Assembly (NCBI RefSeq): GCF_003096075.1
Contig: NZ_CP015449.1
Coordinates: 2,969,001-3,033,000, forward strand
Direction of reading: 5' to 3'
Source of the DNA: Dietzia lutea
GTDB lineage: Bacteria > Actinomycetota > Actinomycetes > Mycobacteriales > Mycobacteriaceae
DNA: 64,000 nucleotides
Positions 53,328 to 63,326 of this stretch are shown piece by piece (position 1 is the stretch's first letter; the number at the start of each line of letters is the position of its first letter). A program made the translations under genes and the position numbers. The notes under the pieces are model-generated. The model had not been told where the DNA came from and did no database searches. It worked only from the letters and a program-made list of their open reading frames with translations.

Positions 53328-54396
53328 GCAGGACCGGGGCCTGTCGGGTCGGTCCCGGTGGAACGCCGGCCGCCACGTGGCGGTGGGCGAACGCGTGGTC
53401 GTGCGTCGCCATCTGGCTCCCGGTGAGGCCTCGCACCTGTACACGGACGTCATCGGTCACGTGGTGGCGCTCGAGCCGGAACTGGTCGTCCGCCGGGAGT
53501 CCGGCGAGGAGCTGCGGATCCCCGACGCGGACGTCGCCGTGCTCAAGGTCCTGCCGCCGCGGCCGGTGCGGGCCCGCGACGTCCGGGCGCACGAGTACGC
53601 GGGGGCGCTGGCGTGGCCGTGCCCCGAGTTCGAGCTGGTCGACGGCTGGTTCTGTCGGGCTGGCGACGACTGGTCGTATCGCGGGAACTCGGCCGTGCCC
53701 GTCCTGCCGTGGGCCAGCTGCGAGGACCTGGACGGCGTGCGCGACTGGTACGCCGCCCGCGGACTGCCGCTGCGGCTGGTCGACGTCGAGCGACTCGTCA
53801 CGGCCGAGCGGATGGCGCTCGACGGCGCCCCCGTGGACCCGGCGCGCATCCACGCCGACCGCGACCTGTTCCTCTGCACGGCCGACAGCGAGGCGCTCCT
53901 CGCCGTGGTCGACGCCGCCTTCCCCGCCGACACGCGGCCCGCCGTCACCCTGGCCGACCGCCCCGACGACGACTGGCTGGCCCTCTACCACGCCACCGCC
54001 GACCTGGACCCCGAGCGCGTGCGGCCCGCGATGCTCGCCACGGCCGGCATCCTCACCGACGGGCCGGACAGCGGCGACCCCGGCCCCGGCGGCCACGTCG
54101 TGTTCGCCCGCCTCGAGTCCGGCGGCGAACTGGCCGCCATCGCCCGCGGCGCCGTCACCGTCGGCCCCGACGGGCAGGCGCGCGTCGCCGTGTCCTGCGT
54201 GCAGACCGCCGACGCCCACCGCCGCCGCGGCCTCGCCGAGGTCGTCACCGGCGCGCTCGTCGACTGGGGACTCGGCCTCGGCGCGCGGGAGTGTCACCTG
54301 CACGTGTTCGCGGACAACACCGCCGGGCGCGGCCTGTGGGCCAAGCTCGGACTCGAACCACACCATTCGCTGCGGCACCTCGTCGTCGTCGACTAG
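53320..54396 (+). CDS. GNAT-family acetyltransferase (Rv0428c-type)
   Basis: A 358-residue protein. An N-terminal SH3-like segment ([32 protein letters not shown]) precedes a degenerate and then a complete GNAT domain. The C-terminal one has [23 protein letters not shown] (acetyl-CoA loop) and [19 protein letters not shown]. Orthologues follow def in mycobacteria. The substrate is unknown. It overlaps def by 8 bases and precedes xth by about 50, so these are likely one transcription unit. Confidence 0.9.
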   Translation: MAEQDRGLSGRSRWNAGRHVAVGERVVVRRHLAPGEASHLYTDVIGHVVALEPELVVRRESGEELRIPDADVAVLKVLPPRPVRARDVRAHEYAGALAWPCPEFELVDGWFCRAGDDWSYRGNSAVPVLPWASCEDLDGVRDWYAARGLPLRLVDVERLVTAERMALDGAPVDPARIHADRDLFLCTADSEALLAVVDAAFPADTRPAVTLADRPDDDWLALYHATADLDPERVRPAMLATAGILTDGPDSGDPGPGGHVVFARLESGGELAAIARGAVTVGPDGQARVAVSCVQTADAHRRRGLAEVVTGALVDWGLGLGARECHLHVFADNTAGRGLWAKLGLEPHHSLRHLVVVD

Positions 54397-54448
54397 TCCA
54401 GACCTCCCACGGTGACGCCGCCGCGCGGCGCGCAATAGACTCGCACCC

Positions 54449-55249
54449 ATGCGCCTGGCCACCTGGAATGTGAACTCGATCCGAGCCCGCAAGGACCGCG
54501 TGCTCGCCTGGCTCGACCGGTCCGACGTCGACGTCCTGGCGATGCAGGAGACCAAGTGCAAGGACGACCAGTTCCCCGAGGTGGACTTCCGCGAACTGGG
54601 CTACGAGGTCACCCACCACGGACTGAGCCAGTGGAACGGCGTCGCCGTGGCCTCGCGCGTCGGGCTCGAGGACGTGCGGCTGGGCTTCGACGGCATGCCC
54701 GGCTTCCACAAGGACCCCGAGCAGTCGCAGGACCCGGAGGCGCGCGCCATCTCCGCGGTGTGCGACGGCGTCCGCGTCTACAGCCTGTACGTGCCCAACG
54801 GCCGTGAGCTGTCCGACCCGCACTACACCTACAAGCTCGAGTGGCTGGCCCGACTGCGTGACCACGCCTCCGCCGAGCTGGTCGCCGACCCCGACGCCCA
54901 GGTCGCGCTCGTGGGCGACTGGAACGTCGCGCCGCTCGACGAGGACGTGTGGGACATGGAGGTCTTCGAGGGCAAGACCCACGTCTCCGGGCCCGAGCGA
55001 CTGGCGTTCGCCGCCTTCGACGGCGCCGGTTTCCGCGAGGTCACCCGCGAGTACACCCCCGGGCCGGGCGTCTACACGTACTGGGACTACACCGGACTCA
55101 GCTTCCCCAAGCGCAAGGGCATGCGCATCGACTTCCAGCTGCACTCCCCCGCGCTGGCCGCCCGCGTCACCGGCGCCTTTATCGACCGCGAGGAGCGCAA
55201 GGGCAAGGGCGCCTCCGACCACGCGCCCGTCGTGGTGGAACTCGACTGA
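54449..55249 (+). CDS. xth: Exodeoxyribonuclease III
   Basis: A 266-residue AP endonuclease/exonuclease III that acts in base excision repair. Active-site segments are LATWNVNSIRARKDR (Asn), MQETKCKDDQ (metal Glu), YVPNGRE (Tyr/Asn), LVGDWNVAP (Asp, Asn) and the C-terminal SDHAPVVVEL (Asp-His). Length is normal. ppk2 begins one base after its stop. The def-GNAT-xth order is the same as Rv0429c-Rv0427c. Confidence 0.96.
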   Translation: MRLATWNVNSIRARKDRVLAWLDRSDVDVLAMQETKCKDDQFPEVDFRELGYEVTHHGLSQWNGVAVASRVGLEDVRLGFDGMPGFHKDPEQSQDPEARAISAVCDGVRVYSLYVPNGRELSDPHYTYKLEWLARLRDHASAELVADPDAQVALVGDWNVAPLDEDVWDMEVFEGKTHVSGPERLAFAAFDGAGFREVTREYTPGPGVYTYWDYTGLSFPKRKGMRIDFQLHSPALAARVTGAFIDREERKGKGASDHAPVVVELD

Positions 55250-55250
55250 G

Positions 55251-56144
55251 ATGTCCACGTTCCAGCTGCGGCACTACATCGACCGGCTGCGCGCCGAGGG
55301 CTTCACGGTCCGCGACGACCACGGCGAGGACCCCGACCTCATCGACATCACCGGCCGTGCGGTCGACACGTGGCGGGAGAACTACCCGTACGACGAGCGG
55401 ATGGACCGCAACCGGTACGAGGTCGAGAAGTACCTCCTGCAGATCGAACTGCTGAAGTTCCAGCGCTGGCAGGCCGAGTCCGGGCACCGACAGGTGATCG
55501 TGTTCGAGGGCCGCGACGCCGCCGGCAAGGGCGGGACGATCAAACGGTTCACCGAGTACATCAACGTCCGCCAGGCCCGCGTCGTGGCGCTCATCAAGCC
55601 CACCGAGACCGAGCTGCACCAGTGGTACTTCCAGCGCTACGTCACCCACCTGCCCAGCCGCGGCGAGCTGGTCCTGTTCGACCGCTCCTGGTACAACCGC
55701 GCCGGCGTCGAGCGGGTCATGGGATTCTGCACCGACGAGCAGTACTCCACGTTCATGCAGCAGGCGCCGATGTTCGAGAAGATGCTGGTCGAGTCGGGTA
55801 TCGGGCTCACCAAGCTGTGGTTCTCGGTGACCCGCGAGGAGCAGAAGACCCGGTTCGCGATCCGGCAGCTGGACCCCGTGCGCCGCTGGAAGCTCTCCCC
55901 CATGGACCTTGAGTCGCTGGGGAAGTGGGACGAGTACACCGAGGCCAAGGAGGAGATGTTCCGGCGCACGGACACCGAGTGGGCGCCGTGGACGACGATC
56001 AAGTCCAACGACAAGAAGCGGGCCCGCATCAACGCGATGCGCTACTTCCTCAACCAGTTCGACTACCCGGAGAAGGACCACCAGGTGGTGTTCGAGCCGG
56101 ACCCGAGGATCGTCCAGCGCGGCAAGGACGCCGTCGGGGACTGA
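55251..56144 (+). CDS. ppk2: Polyphosphate kinase 2
   Basis: A 297-residue PPK2. Walker A is FEGRDAAGKGGTIKR (about residue 84), Walker B is LVLFDRSWYNRAGVERVMGF, and the lid region has RREEQ-like VTREEQKTRFAIRQLDPVRRWKLS. It phosphorylates GDP or ADP from polyphosphate, or the reverse. It starts one base after xth and is therefore coupled to it. In several Corynebacterium genomes a PPK2 gene is near the groEL2/porin locus; here it is about 20 kb from it. Confidence 0.96.
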   Translation: MSTFQLRHYIDRLRAEGFTVRDDHGEDPDLIDITGRAVDTWRENYPYDERMDRNRYEVEKYLLQIELLKFQRWQAESGHRQVIVFEGRDAAGKGGTIKRFTEYINVRQARVVALIKPTETELHQWYFQRYVTHLPSRGELVLFDRSWYNRAGVERVMGFCTDEQYSTFMQQAPMFEKMLVESGIGLTKLWFSVTREEQKTRFAIRQLDPVRRWKLSPMDLESLGKWDEYTEAKEEMFRRTDTEWAPWTTIKSNDKKRARINAMRYFLNQFDYPEKDHQVVFEPDPRIVQRGKDAVGD

Positions 56145-56254
56145 CTGAGCCTGCGAAGGAAGCGCCCCGCGGGCAGGGCCGGTCGGGGACTAGCGGAGCG
56201 AGCGCCGGCGAGCGAAGCGATGTCCCCGCGCACGGATCCCGTCGGGGACTGACT
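56134..56254. repeat. 15-bp direct repeat at the ppk2 3' end
   Basis: GTCGGGGACTGACTG covers the ppk2 stop and occurs again at about 56240; a shorter GTCGGGGACT lies between them near 56188. The spacer carries an inverted GGAGCGAGCGCC/GGCGAGCGAAGC-like segment. This may be slippage or a small repeat insertion. Confidence 0.5.
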
Positions 56255-56298
56255 GCTCGCGCGGGAATGTCTGGGCGCCGTCGGGCCTTGCACGGAGT

Positions 56299-56715
56299 AT
56301 GAGCCATTCCAATGATCCGGCCGTCATCAAGCGTCTGCTGTCCGATAAGGGGCGGTGGGCCGTTGTCGGCCTGTCCTCGAACACCTCGCGCACCGCGTAC
56401 GGGATCGCCGCGTTCGTCCGGGACCTCGGTCACGAGATCGTGCCCGTCCATCCGAAGTCTGAGACTGTCCACGGTCAGCAGGGGTATGCGGACCTGGCGT
56501 CGGTCCCAGGCGAGATCGACGTCGTGGACGTGTTCGTCAACTCCGATCTCGCCGGGGGCGTGGTCGACGACGCCATCGCCAAGGGCGCGAAGGCCGTCTG
56601 GCTGCAGCTGGGCGTGATCGACGAGGCCGCCGCGAAGCGGGCCAAGGAGGCCGGCCTCGACGTGGTGATGGACGCGTGCCCGGCGATCGAGGCGCCGCGC
56701 CTGGGCCTGTCCTGA
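56299..56715 (+). CDS. CoA-binding domain protein
   Basis: A 138-residue single CoA-binding (YccU-type) domain: WAVVGLSSNTSRTAYGIAAF (Rossmann start), VPVHPKSETVHGQQGYADL, VDVVDVFVNSDLAGGVV, and a Cys-containing end VVMDACPAIEAPRL. These small proteins bind CoA and may be regulators or redox-linked, but no reaction is established. It stands alone between ppk2 and the convergent CD225 gene. Confidence 0.92.
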   Translation: MSHSNDPAVIKRLLSDKGRWAVVGLSSNTSRTAYGIAAFVRDLGHEIVPVHPKSETVHGQQGYADLASVPGEIDVVDVFVNSDLAGGVVDDAIAKGAKAVWLQLGVIDEAAAKRAKEAGLDVVMDACPAIEAPRLGLS

Positions 56716-56776
56716 CGAGTGCGTGCGCACCGCCGACCCGGAACCGGGTGGGCGGCGCGCGTGCGTCCGCCGAGCG

Positions 56777-57277
56777 CTAGTAGCCGCTCGAGGCCAGGCC
56801 GACCATCGCGAAGATGAAGATCAGGTACAGGATGATGAGGACCGCCACGATCGCGAGCGAGATCATCCCGAGCCTCTTGGCGGTCGCGCTGGCAGCCTCG
56901 GCCTCGGCGTGCCGCCCGGCGGCCCAGAGCGGGTAGACTTCCAGTGCCCGCGTCATCGCCATGAAGGACAGGGGCCAGAAGAACAGGATCGAGGCGACCG
57001 CCCACCCCACGTTTGACGGCGGCCCGGGGCGGGCACCGGGGGCCGCGGCGAAGCCGCCCGAGCCTGAATACGCGGGCGTTTGCGAGCCGTAGCCACCCTG
57101 TCCGTAGGCGCCCTGGCCGTACCCCTGCTGTCCGTAGGCCTCGTGGCCGTAGCCACCGGTCCCGTAGGATCCTTGCCCGGCCCCGGACTGGGCGCCGTAT
57201 CCGGATTGTGCGGAGTAGTCCGTGTATCCGGACGAGGAGGTGTTGTCGGCGTTGTCGCCCTGCGGCGGGTAAGTCAT
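56777..57277 (-). CDS. CD225/dispanin family membrane protein
   Basis: A 166-residue protein. The N-terminal about 88 residues are a Gly/Tyr/Gln/Ser low-complexity region (YGQQGYGQGAYGQGGYGSQ). A CD225 domain follows: SNVGWAVASILFFWPLSF, then YPLWAAGRHAEAEAASATAKR, and a C-terminal helix. These are two-helix membrane proteins common in actinobacteria; function is unknown. The prion-like N-terminus could promote clustering, which is inference. Confidence 0.88.
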   Translation of the reverse strand: MTYPPQGDNADNTSSSGYTDYSAQSGYGAQSGAGQGSYGTGGYGHEAYGQQGYGQGAYGQGGYGSQTPAYSGSGGFAAAPGARPGPPSNVGWAVASILFFWPLSFMAMTRALEVYPLWAAGRHAEAEAASATAKRLGMISLAIVAVLIILYLIFIFAMVGLASSGY

Positions 57278-57392
57278 GAGCAGTCCTGTTCGCTGGCCGG
57301 TCTTCCGCCGCCCACACTACGGTTTCCGTCGGACATCCTCCCCGCCGTGGCGGGGCCGGTCGGCCGTGGTGCGGGCGCCGTGACGCGGCGTG

Positions 57393-57689
57393 TCAGGTGG
57401 CGGCGACGAGTAGCTGGTACTCGGGGAAGCGCACGAGGAAGCGGCGCACGTAGCTGCACACCGGGCGGATCTTCAGCCCGTCGAGTCGCAGGCGGGTGAG
57501 GACCAGGCTCACCAGCAGTCGGGCGATGCCCTGCTGACCGAACCGCTCCTCGATCACGGTGTGCAGGAGGATGTAGACGTCGCCGTCCTTCTCGTACCCG
57601 ACCAGTCCCATGAAGGTCTCGCCGTCCCACAGTTCGAAACGGTCTCTATCGGTGTTGTGGACGAGCTTGAGCGAGGTTCCGCCGGTCAT
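57393..57689 (-). CDS. Small GNAT-family acetyltransferase
   Basis: A 98-residue GCN5-related N-acetyltransferase-like protein of the YjdJ type: SLKLVHNTDRDRFELWDGE, a strand ILLHTVIEERFGQQGIARLL that corresponds to the acetyl-CoA loop (usually E..GQGIG..L), and IRPVCSYVRRFLVRFPEYQ. The VCSYV..(F/Y)...HPEY signature is nearly kept. AAGGAG lies 5 bases before the ATG at 57689. The acceptor is unknown. Confidence 0.88.
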   Translation of the reverse strand: MTGGTSLKLVHNTDRDRFELWDGETFMGLVGYEKDGDVYILLHTVIEERFGQQGIARLLVSLVLTRLRLDGLKIRPVCSYVRRFLVRFPEYQLLVAAT

Positions 57690-57843
57690 CACGACTCCTT
57701 AGGGCCGACCGAGTATCGATTCCGACCCTACCCCTGGAGGGCGGCCCCGTTCAGCGCAACGCGAGAGCGAATACCGGCGGGCCGCAGCGGATCGGCGGAA
57801 TCGCGGACGCCGGCGCGCGGCCCGTGTCGGCCCGCGTCGGGAC

Positions 57844-58605
57844 TCAGGCGTCGCGGCGCACGGTCATCACCACTCCCGCGACCCACAGGATGACGCAGAC
57901 GGCGGCGTACAGCGCGAACGCCGGCCACTCGCCCCACGTGATGTAACCGCGGGCCGACTCGCCCTGCGTCCAGAAGTCGCCGTTGGCGAACGGCATCCAT
58001 CCCGCGATGTCCTGCCCCACCCTGGGAATGAGCGACACCATCCCCTCGAGCGCCAGGATCCACACGAGGAACAGCGAGATCGTCCCGGCGGCGTTGCGCA
58101 TGATGTACGCCAGTCCCATGACCGCGAGCGTGCCGAGCGCGGCGTAGACGGGAAAACGCCAGAGATAGGTGAGTCCGTCACCGGAGAACGGCGTCCACGA
58201 CTCGTTGCCGGACAGCGCTCCCGCCACCAGCAGCGCGACGATCACCGAGATGGCGGTGACAACGATAGACAGGATCGTGAACAGCACGGTCTTGGCGACG
58301 ATCGCGGGCCAGCGCGACGGCGACGTAAGGTAGGTCGCCTTGGCGGTGTGGTAGCGGTACTCGCCGGTGACGCCGACGATCGCGGCGATCCACACCAGCA
58401 GCACCGTGAACGCGCTGACCCCGAGGATGGCGAACAGCGGGTCGCTGCCGCCACCGGCCTCGCCGGCGACCGGGTCGGTGGCGGACTGGTCGAACTGGCC
58501 GATGATCACAGCCAGCAACACGGCCAACGCGATACCGATCGCGTACAGCCAGTAGGCGCTCTTGGTGGTGGTGACCTTGATCCACTCGGACTTCAGCAGG
58601 TTCAT
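57844..58605 (-). CDS. ABC transporter permease (ABC-2 type)
   Basis: A 253-residue membrane protein with six predicted helices and a typical ABC-2 start (MNLLKSEWIKVTTTKSAYWLY). A conserved loop TGEYRYHTAKATYLTSPSRW lies after the second helix. It overlaps the ATPase gene by 4 bases (ATGA), so the two form one exporter. The substrate is unknown; this family includes antibiotic, bacitracin-like and lipid exporters. Confidence 0.92.
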   Translation of the reverse strand: MNLLKSEWIKVTTTKSAYWLYAIGIALAVLLAVIIGQFDQSATDPVAGEAGGGSDPLFAILGVSAFTVLLVWIAAIVGVTGEYRYHTAKATYLTSPSRWPAIVAKTVLFTILSIVVTAISVIVALLVAGALSGNESWTPFSGDGLTYLWRFPVYAALGTLAVMGLAYIMRNAAGTISLFLVWILALEGMVSLIPRVGQDIAGWMPFANGDFWTQGESARGYITWGEWPAFALYAAVCVILWVAGVVMTVRRDA

Positions 58606-59516
58606 CGGGTGGACTCCTGACCGTGGTACTCGACGTCCTGGTCGGTGAGAGCCAAGAAGGCCTCCTCCAGCGACGCCCGCTTCTCGTGCAGTTCGTGGAC
58701 GGTGATGCCCAGACTGGCGGCGAGGTCGCCGACCTGGGGGGCCCGCAGGCCGTCGATCAGGAACACGCCCTGCTGCGGGTCGAACGTGGCCTGGACGTTC
58801 TCGGAACGCGCGGCCCGGGTGAACTCGTCGACGTGCGGCGTGCGCAGGATGACCGAGGACTTGGCGGCCGAGAGGAACTCCTCGACCGAGGTCTGCGCGC
58901 GCAGCTTGCCGCGGCCGATCACCACCAGGTCCTGGGCGGTCTGCGCCATCTCCGACAGCAGGTGGGAGGACACGAGCACCGTGCGCCCCTCGGCGGCGCG
59001 GGCGTGCATGAAGCGCCGGATCCACAGGATGCCCTCGGGGTCCAGCCCGTTGACGGGCTCATCGAACAGCAGTACCTCGGGATCACCGAGCATGGCGGTG
59101 GCGAGTCCCAGGCGCTGACGCATACCGAGCGAGTACCCGCCCACCTTGCGGCCGGCGACGTCGCTCAGACCCACCAGGGAGAGCACCTCGTCGACGCGGG
59201 TCGCGGGCAGGCCGGCCGCGGCGGCGATCATCTTCAGGTGCGCGGCGGCGGAACGGTTGGCGTGCGTCCAGGAGGCGTCCAGCAGACAGCCGACCGTGTG
59301 CGCGGGCTGCTCGAGATCGCGGTACGGCCTGCCGTTGACGAGCGCCTCCCCCGCCGTCGGATTGTCCAGACCGACGATCATGCGCATCGTGGTGGACTTG
59401 CCGGCACCGTTCGGGCCGAGGAAGCCGGTGACGACGCCGGGGCGCACGGTGAAGCTGAGGTCGTCGACGGCGAGGGAGCCGCCGTAGCGTTTGGTGAGAT
59501 TCCGTACCTCGATCAT
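58602..59516 (-). CDS. ABC transporter ATP-binding protein
   Basis: A 304-residue ATPase of the DrrA/CcmA type. Walker A is GFLGPNGAGKSTTMRM, the signature motif is GYSLGMRQRLGLA, Walker B is VLLFDEPVNGLDPEG and the H-loop is VLVSSHLLSEM. The C-terminal about 90 residues match the family's regulatory extension. It is the energy unit for the overlapping permease. ATG 59516 is preferred over GTG 59522. It is divergent from the DUF1707 gene, about 90 bases apart. Confidence 0.95.
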   Translation of the reverse strand: MIEVRNLTKRYGGSLAVDDLSFTVRPGVVTGFLGPNGAGKSTTMRMIVGLDNPTAGEALVNGRPYRDLEQPAHTVGCLLDASWTHANRSAAAHLKMIAAAAGLPATRVDEVLSLVGLSDVAGRKVGGYSLGMRQRLGLATAMLGDPEVLLFDEPVNGLDPEGILWIRRFMHARAAEGRTVLVSSHLLSEMAQTAQDLVVIGRGKLRAQTSVEEFLSAAKSSVILRTPHVDEFTRAARSENVQATFDPQQGVFLIDGLRAPQVGDLAASLGITVHELHEKRASLEEAFLALTDQDVEYHGQESTR

Positions 59517-59603
59517 GGCCACCAGTGTGCCTGCCGCGGCCCCGACAGCGTGTGTCCACCTACTCAGCCCGCGTACAGCTGAAGCAGGTCTAGGCTCGTG
59601 ACC

Positions 59604-60257
59604 ATGGACGATGTCACGCCCGAACCGGACCGGCCACTACCGGCGGTCCGCGCCTCGGACGCCGAGCGGGAGGCGACCGCGAAGCTGCTACAGGAGTCGT
59701 ACTCGGAAGGTCGGCTGACCCTCGCCGAGTTCGACGAGCGCACCGCCGCGGCGTACGGCGCCCGGTTCCGGTCCGAGCTGCTGGAGCTGACCCACGACCT
59801 GCCGGCCGCGCACCATCAGCTCGAGTCGACGCTGGCGGAGCGGCCGCACCGCGCACCCGAACGGCGGGTCACGGGAGGCAGCGGGCCCGCCACCTCCATT
59901 GCGGTGATGGGCGGCGTGGAGCGCACCGGCTCGTGGACCCTGCCGGCCGAGCACACAGCGGTCGCGCTGATGGGCGGAATCGAGATCGACCTCAGGCGCG
60001 CGGCGCTGCAGTCCCGCGAGACCGTGATCCGGGCGTTCGCGATCATGGGCGGCATCGAGATCTACGTCCCCGACGACGTCCACGTGGAAGTCGACGGGAT
60101 CGGCTTCATGGGCGGTTTCGGGGAGGAGTCGGGGCGCTGGAAGCCCGATCCCCGGCCGGTTCACCAGGCCCCGCCCGGCGCTCCTGTCCTGAGGATCACG
60201 GGTCTGGCGCTGATGGGCGGGGTCGGCGTTCGACGGGTGCCGCGCGTCGAGCAGTGA
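59604..60257 (+). CDS. DUF1707 / LiaF-like C-terminal domain protein
   Basis: A 217-residue protein. The N-terminal DUF1707 domain (VRASDAEREATAKLLQESYS, then GRLTLAEFDERTAAAYGA) is a SHOCT-like module. The C-terminal half has three to four MGG repeats (IAVMGGVERTG, VALMGGIEIDL, FAIMGGIEIYVP), typical of the LiaF-like cell-wall stress domain. It contains no membrane helix. Probably involved in envelope stress sensing; the divergent ABC exporter may be functionally linked. ATG 59604 or GTG 59598. Confidence 0.88.
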   Translation: MDDVTPEPDRPLPAVRASDAEREATAKLLQESYSEGRLTLAEFDERTAAAYGARFRSELLELTHDLPAAHHQLESTLAERPHRAPERRVTGGSGPATSIAVMGGVERTGSWTLPAEHTAVALMGGIEIDLRRAALQSRETVIRAFAIMGGIEIYVPDDVHVEVDGIGFMGGFGEESGRWKPDPRPVHQAPPGAPVLRITGLALMGGVGVRRVPRVEQ

Positions 60258-60282
60258 TCCGGCGGGCGGAAACCCGGACGCC

Positions 60283-61333
<1,051 letters not shown>

Positions 61334-61346
61334 TGGTTCTCCTGCT

Positions 61347-61866
61347 TCACGGTCTCGACGTACCGGGGTGGTTTCGAATTCCTCCAGCATAGTGGTCGGT
61401 GCCCGTGGCTTCATCCGCGACGGACGGGGGCAGGCGAGGCCGCCCGGGCCGCCGGCGGAACCTGTCGGCCCCCGCCTGCGCTACGACCGTCGCGGCGGTC
61501 ATCGGGGTGAGGCGCGATGCCGTTGCGGCCGTGCCCGGTGGCGTGGATGAGGCGCGGGTCCGTGGAATCGGGGCCGAGGAACGGGAGGTTGTCCGGCGAC
61601 ATCGGCCGGAGCCCGGCGACTGCCTCTGCCAACTCGTACTCGCCGACCCCGGGGAAAATCATCTCGGCGTCGGCGAGCAAGTCGCGCACCCCTGCGACCG
61701 TGACCTGCCGATCGTCGCCGTGTTCGTATTGCGTGGCCCCCACGACCAAGCCGCCGTCGCGTGGGACCAGGTACAGCGGCCACCCCCGCACGAACGCCCG
61801 CACCACCCCGCGCGGTGGGTCCTCGCAGCCGGGCCGAGCACGCAGACGGAGAACGGCGCACCTGCG
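61347..61866 (-). pseudogene. thiO: Glycine oxidase ThiO, 5'-truncated and frameshifted
   Basis: The visible part corresponds to the C-terminal third of ThiO: VLRLRARPG, then RGWPLYLVPRDGGLVVGATQ, GVGEYELAEAVAGLRPMSPD and HATGHGRNGI. After GRNGI an extra C near 61519 breaks the frame; in the shifted frame the expected LTPMTAATVVAQ follows, and the frame stops at 61347, just before thiS. The whole FAD-binding N-terminus is missing: similarity stops near 61866, where unrelated DNA begins. ThiO would make the glycine imine used by ThiG, so thiamine thiazole synthesis is probably broken unless another enzyme supplies the imine. Confidence 0.82.
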
Positions 61867-62005
61867 GTGGCGCAGGCAGCAAACTAGGGCCAGCCGGTCG
61901 TCTTCGGCAACGTCTCAGATCGCGACATCGCTAGGACGCCAACGCCTCGATCTCGAGATCTGCTCAGGAGCCCACGCCGCGCGCGGGCCCCTGAAACTCT
62001 TATTG

Positions 62006-62755
62006 TCACAGCTGGCGGCGGGCCAGGCTGAACACCTGTCCCGTCGGCCCTCGAGAGGGCATTCCGGCGAGCCACCCGACAAGTGCTGCCACCTCCTTGG
62101 GCTCCTTTACCCGTTCGACCGCCGACAATGGTGGCGGCTCGCCCACAGTGAAGTTCGCCCGCGTCAAGTCTGTGAGCACCGGGCCCGGCACGACCTCGTT
62201 GATGTCGATGCCGTCAGCGGCCAACTCCTGAGCGAGGACGCGAACGATGTGGGCTGCCCCGGCCTTGGCCACCGCGTACGCGGCGACGCCGGAAATCGGA
62301 ACGTGCCCCGTGCCGGAACCCACCACCATGATCTTTCCGCCACCGACCTCCCGCATGTATGGGACTGCGTGTCGAACGCTGTAATAGACACTGTGGACGT
62401 TGAGGTCGATCACGGACCGCCAGTCTTCCGGCGTGGTGTCCATGAGCGAGAGGTCCGCCACGCCGCCGCCGGCATTGCAGACGAGAACGTCGAGTCGGCT
62501 GAACCGATCTGCCGCGGCATCCATAAGTGCCATACACTCATCGTCGGAGGTCACATCTGTCTCCACCACCAGGGCTTCGCCACCGATCTCCTCGACTGCG
62601 ACGGCCACTTCGGCCAGTTGGTCCGTAGATCGCGCTGCGAGGACGAGGTCGTGGCCGCGGCGGGCCAATTCGACCGCCGAAGCGCGGCCGATACCTCGCC
62701 CTGCACCGGTCACGACCGCGACCCTCCGATGACCTCCGGAGCTGCCCCCGCTCAC
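62006..62755 (-). CDS. Short-chain dehydrogenase/reductase
   Basis: A 249-residue classical SDR. The cofactor motif is AVVTGAGRGIGRASAVELA, the NNAG-equivalent is VCNAGGG, the catalytic Ser lies in VVGSGTGHVP, and the YxxxK is AAYAVAKAGAAH. The C-terminus ends with GPTGQVFSLARRQL. An Arg in LAARS suggests NADP preference, weakly. Substrate unknown. I chose GTG 62755; the frame is open to a TTG at 62863 and the extra 36 codons may be coding. It follows an unrecognised gene on the same strand. Confidence 0.85.
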   Translation of the reverse strand: MSGGSSGGHRRVAVVTGAGRGIGRASAVELARRGHDLVLAARSTDQLAEVAVAVEEIGGEALVVETDVTSDDECMALMDAAADRFSRLDVLVCNAGGGVADLSLMDTTPEDWRSVIDLNVHSVYYSVRHAVPYMREVGGGKIMVVGSGTGHVPISGVAAYAVAKAGAAHIVRVLAQELAADGIDINEVVPGPVLTDLTRANFTVGEPPPLSAVERVKEPKEVAALVGWLAGMPSRGPTGQVFSLARRQL

Positions 62756-62951
62756 AGGGCGCCCGAACGAAGAACGGTGGTTACAATCCTTCTCCGGCTC
62801 CGCCGGGATCGCACCGTTCTCAGGGACAACGTCGAGACCGCGAGCGACCGTCTCCTTGGGCAATTGGACCTTGACACCGCGGGCGAGCTCCGCCCGCGCG
62901 GCGCCCCTGACCCCCTCAACCTCGAGGTCGACGTCTTTCGTGAGGGGGCAT

Positions 62952-63326
62952 TCACCTTGCCCTCCCCTCAGGAGAGGCTTTCAGCTCGACGAGCTCCGCG
63001 TCGGCGCCACACACCCCCCGCGCGACCTCGAGGCCCTCCTCGATCCGGACCTTGGTGGCAGCGAACCCCGCCGAGCACGCTTCACCGAACAGCTCGGACT
63101 CCTGGGTGAGGTTGACAAGCATCTTGACCTGACCGTCACCGAGCAAATCCTGCGCGACGAATGGCAAGCTGTGGAGTACTCCGACCTGCGCGGGCGCGAA
63201 GGCGGTCACCGCGGACGGGCAAACCCCCGCCGGTACTAAGTCGATCGTCGCCAAACCGAGACTGGCCTCAATGACCCCTTCTTCAAGAACCAAATCGCTG
63301 ACTCCGCTAACGGTGATGTCCCCCAT
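62952..63326 (-). CDS. Unrecognised 124-residue protein
   Basis: Starts MGDITVSGVSDLVLEEGVIE and contains TIDLVPAGVCPSAVTAFAPA, VGVLHSLPFVAQDLLGDGQV and a helical C-terminus with two Cys. The pattern of strands and helices looks like a real enzyme domain, but I cannot name the family. GGAGGG lies 7 bases before the ATG at 63326. The 88 bases before the SDR frame look coding in another frame, so a longer, frameshifted gene is possible. Confidence 0.55.
   Translation of the reverse strand: MGDITVSGVSDLVLEEGVIEASLGLATIDLVPAGVCPSAVTAFAPAQVGVLHSLPFVAQDLLGDGQVKMLVNLTQESELFGEACSAGFAATKVRIEEGLEVARGVCGADAELVELKASPEGRAR

Noticed and set aside
51074-54415. A plus-strand open frame of more than 1100 codons
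   Set aside because: It runs antisense through three minus-strand genes and out of frame through def and the GNAT gene. Its translation is low-complexity Arg/Ser/Pro.
62752-62955. 67-codon minus-strand frame upstream of the SDR
   Set aside because: Ser/Arg-rich and out of frame with the more plausible coding frame that leads into the SDR.
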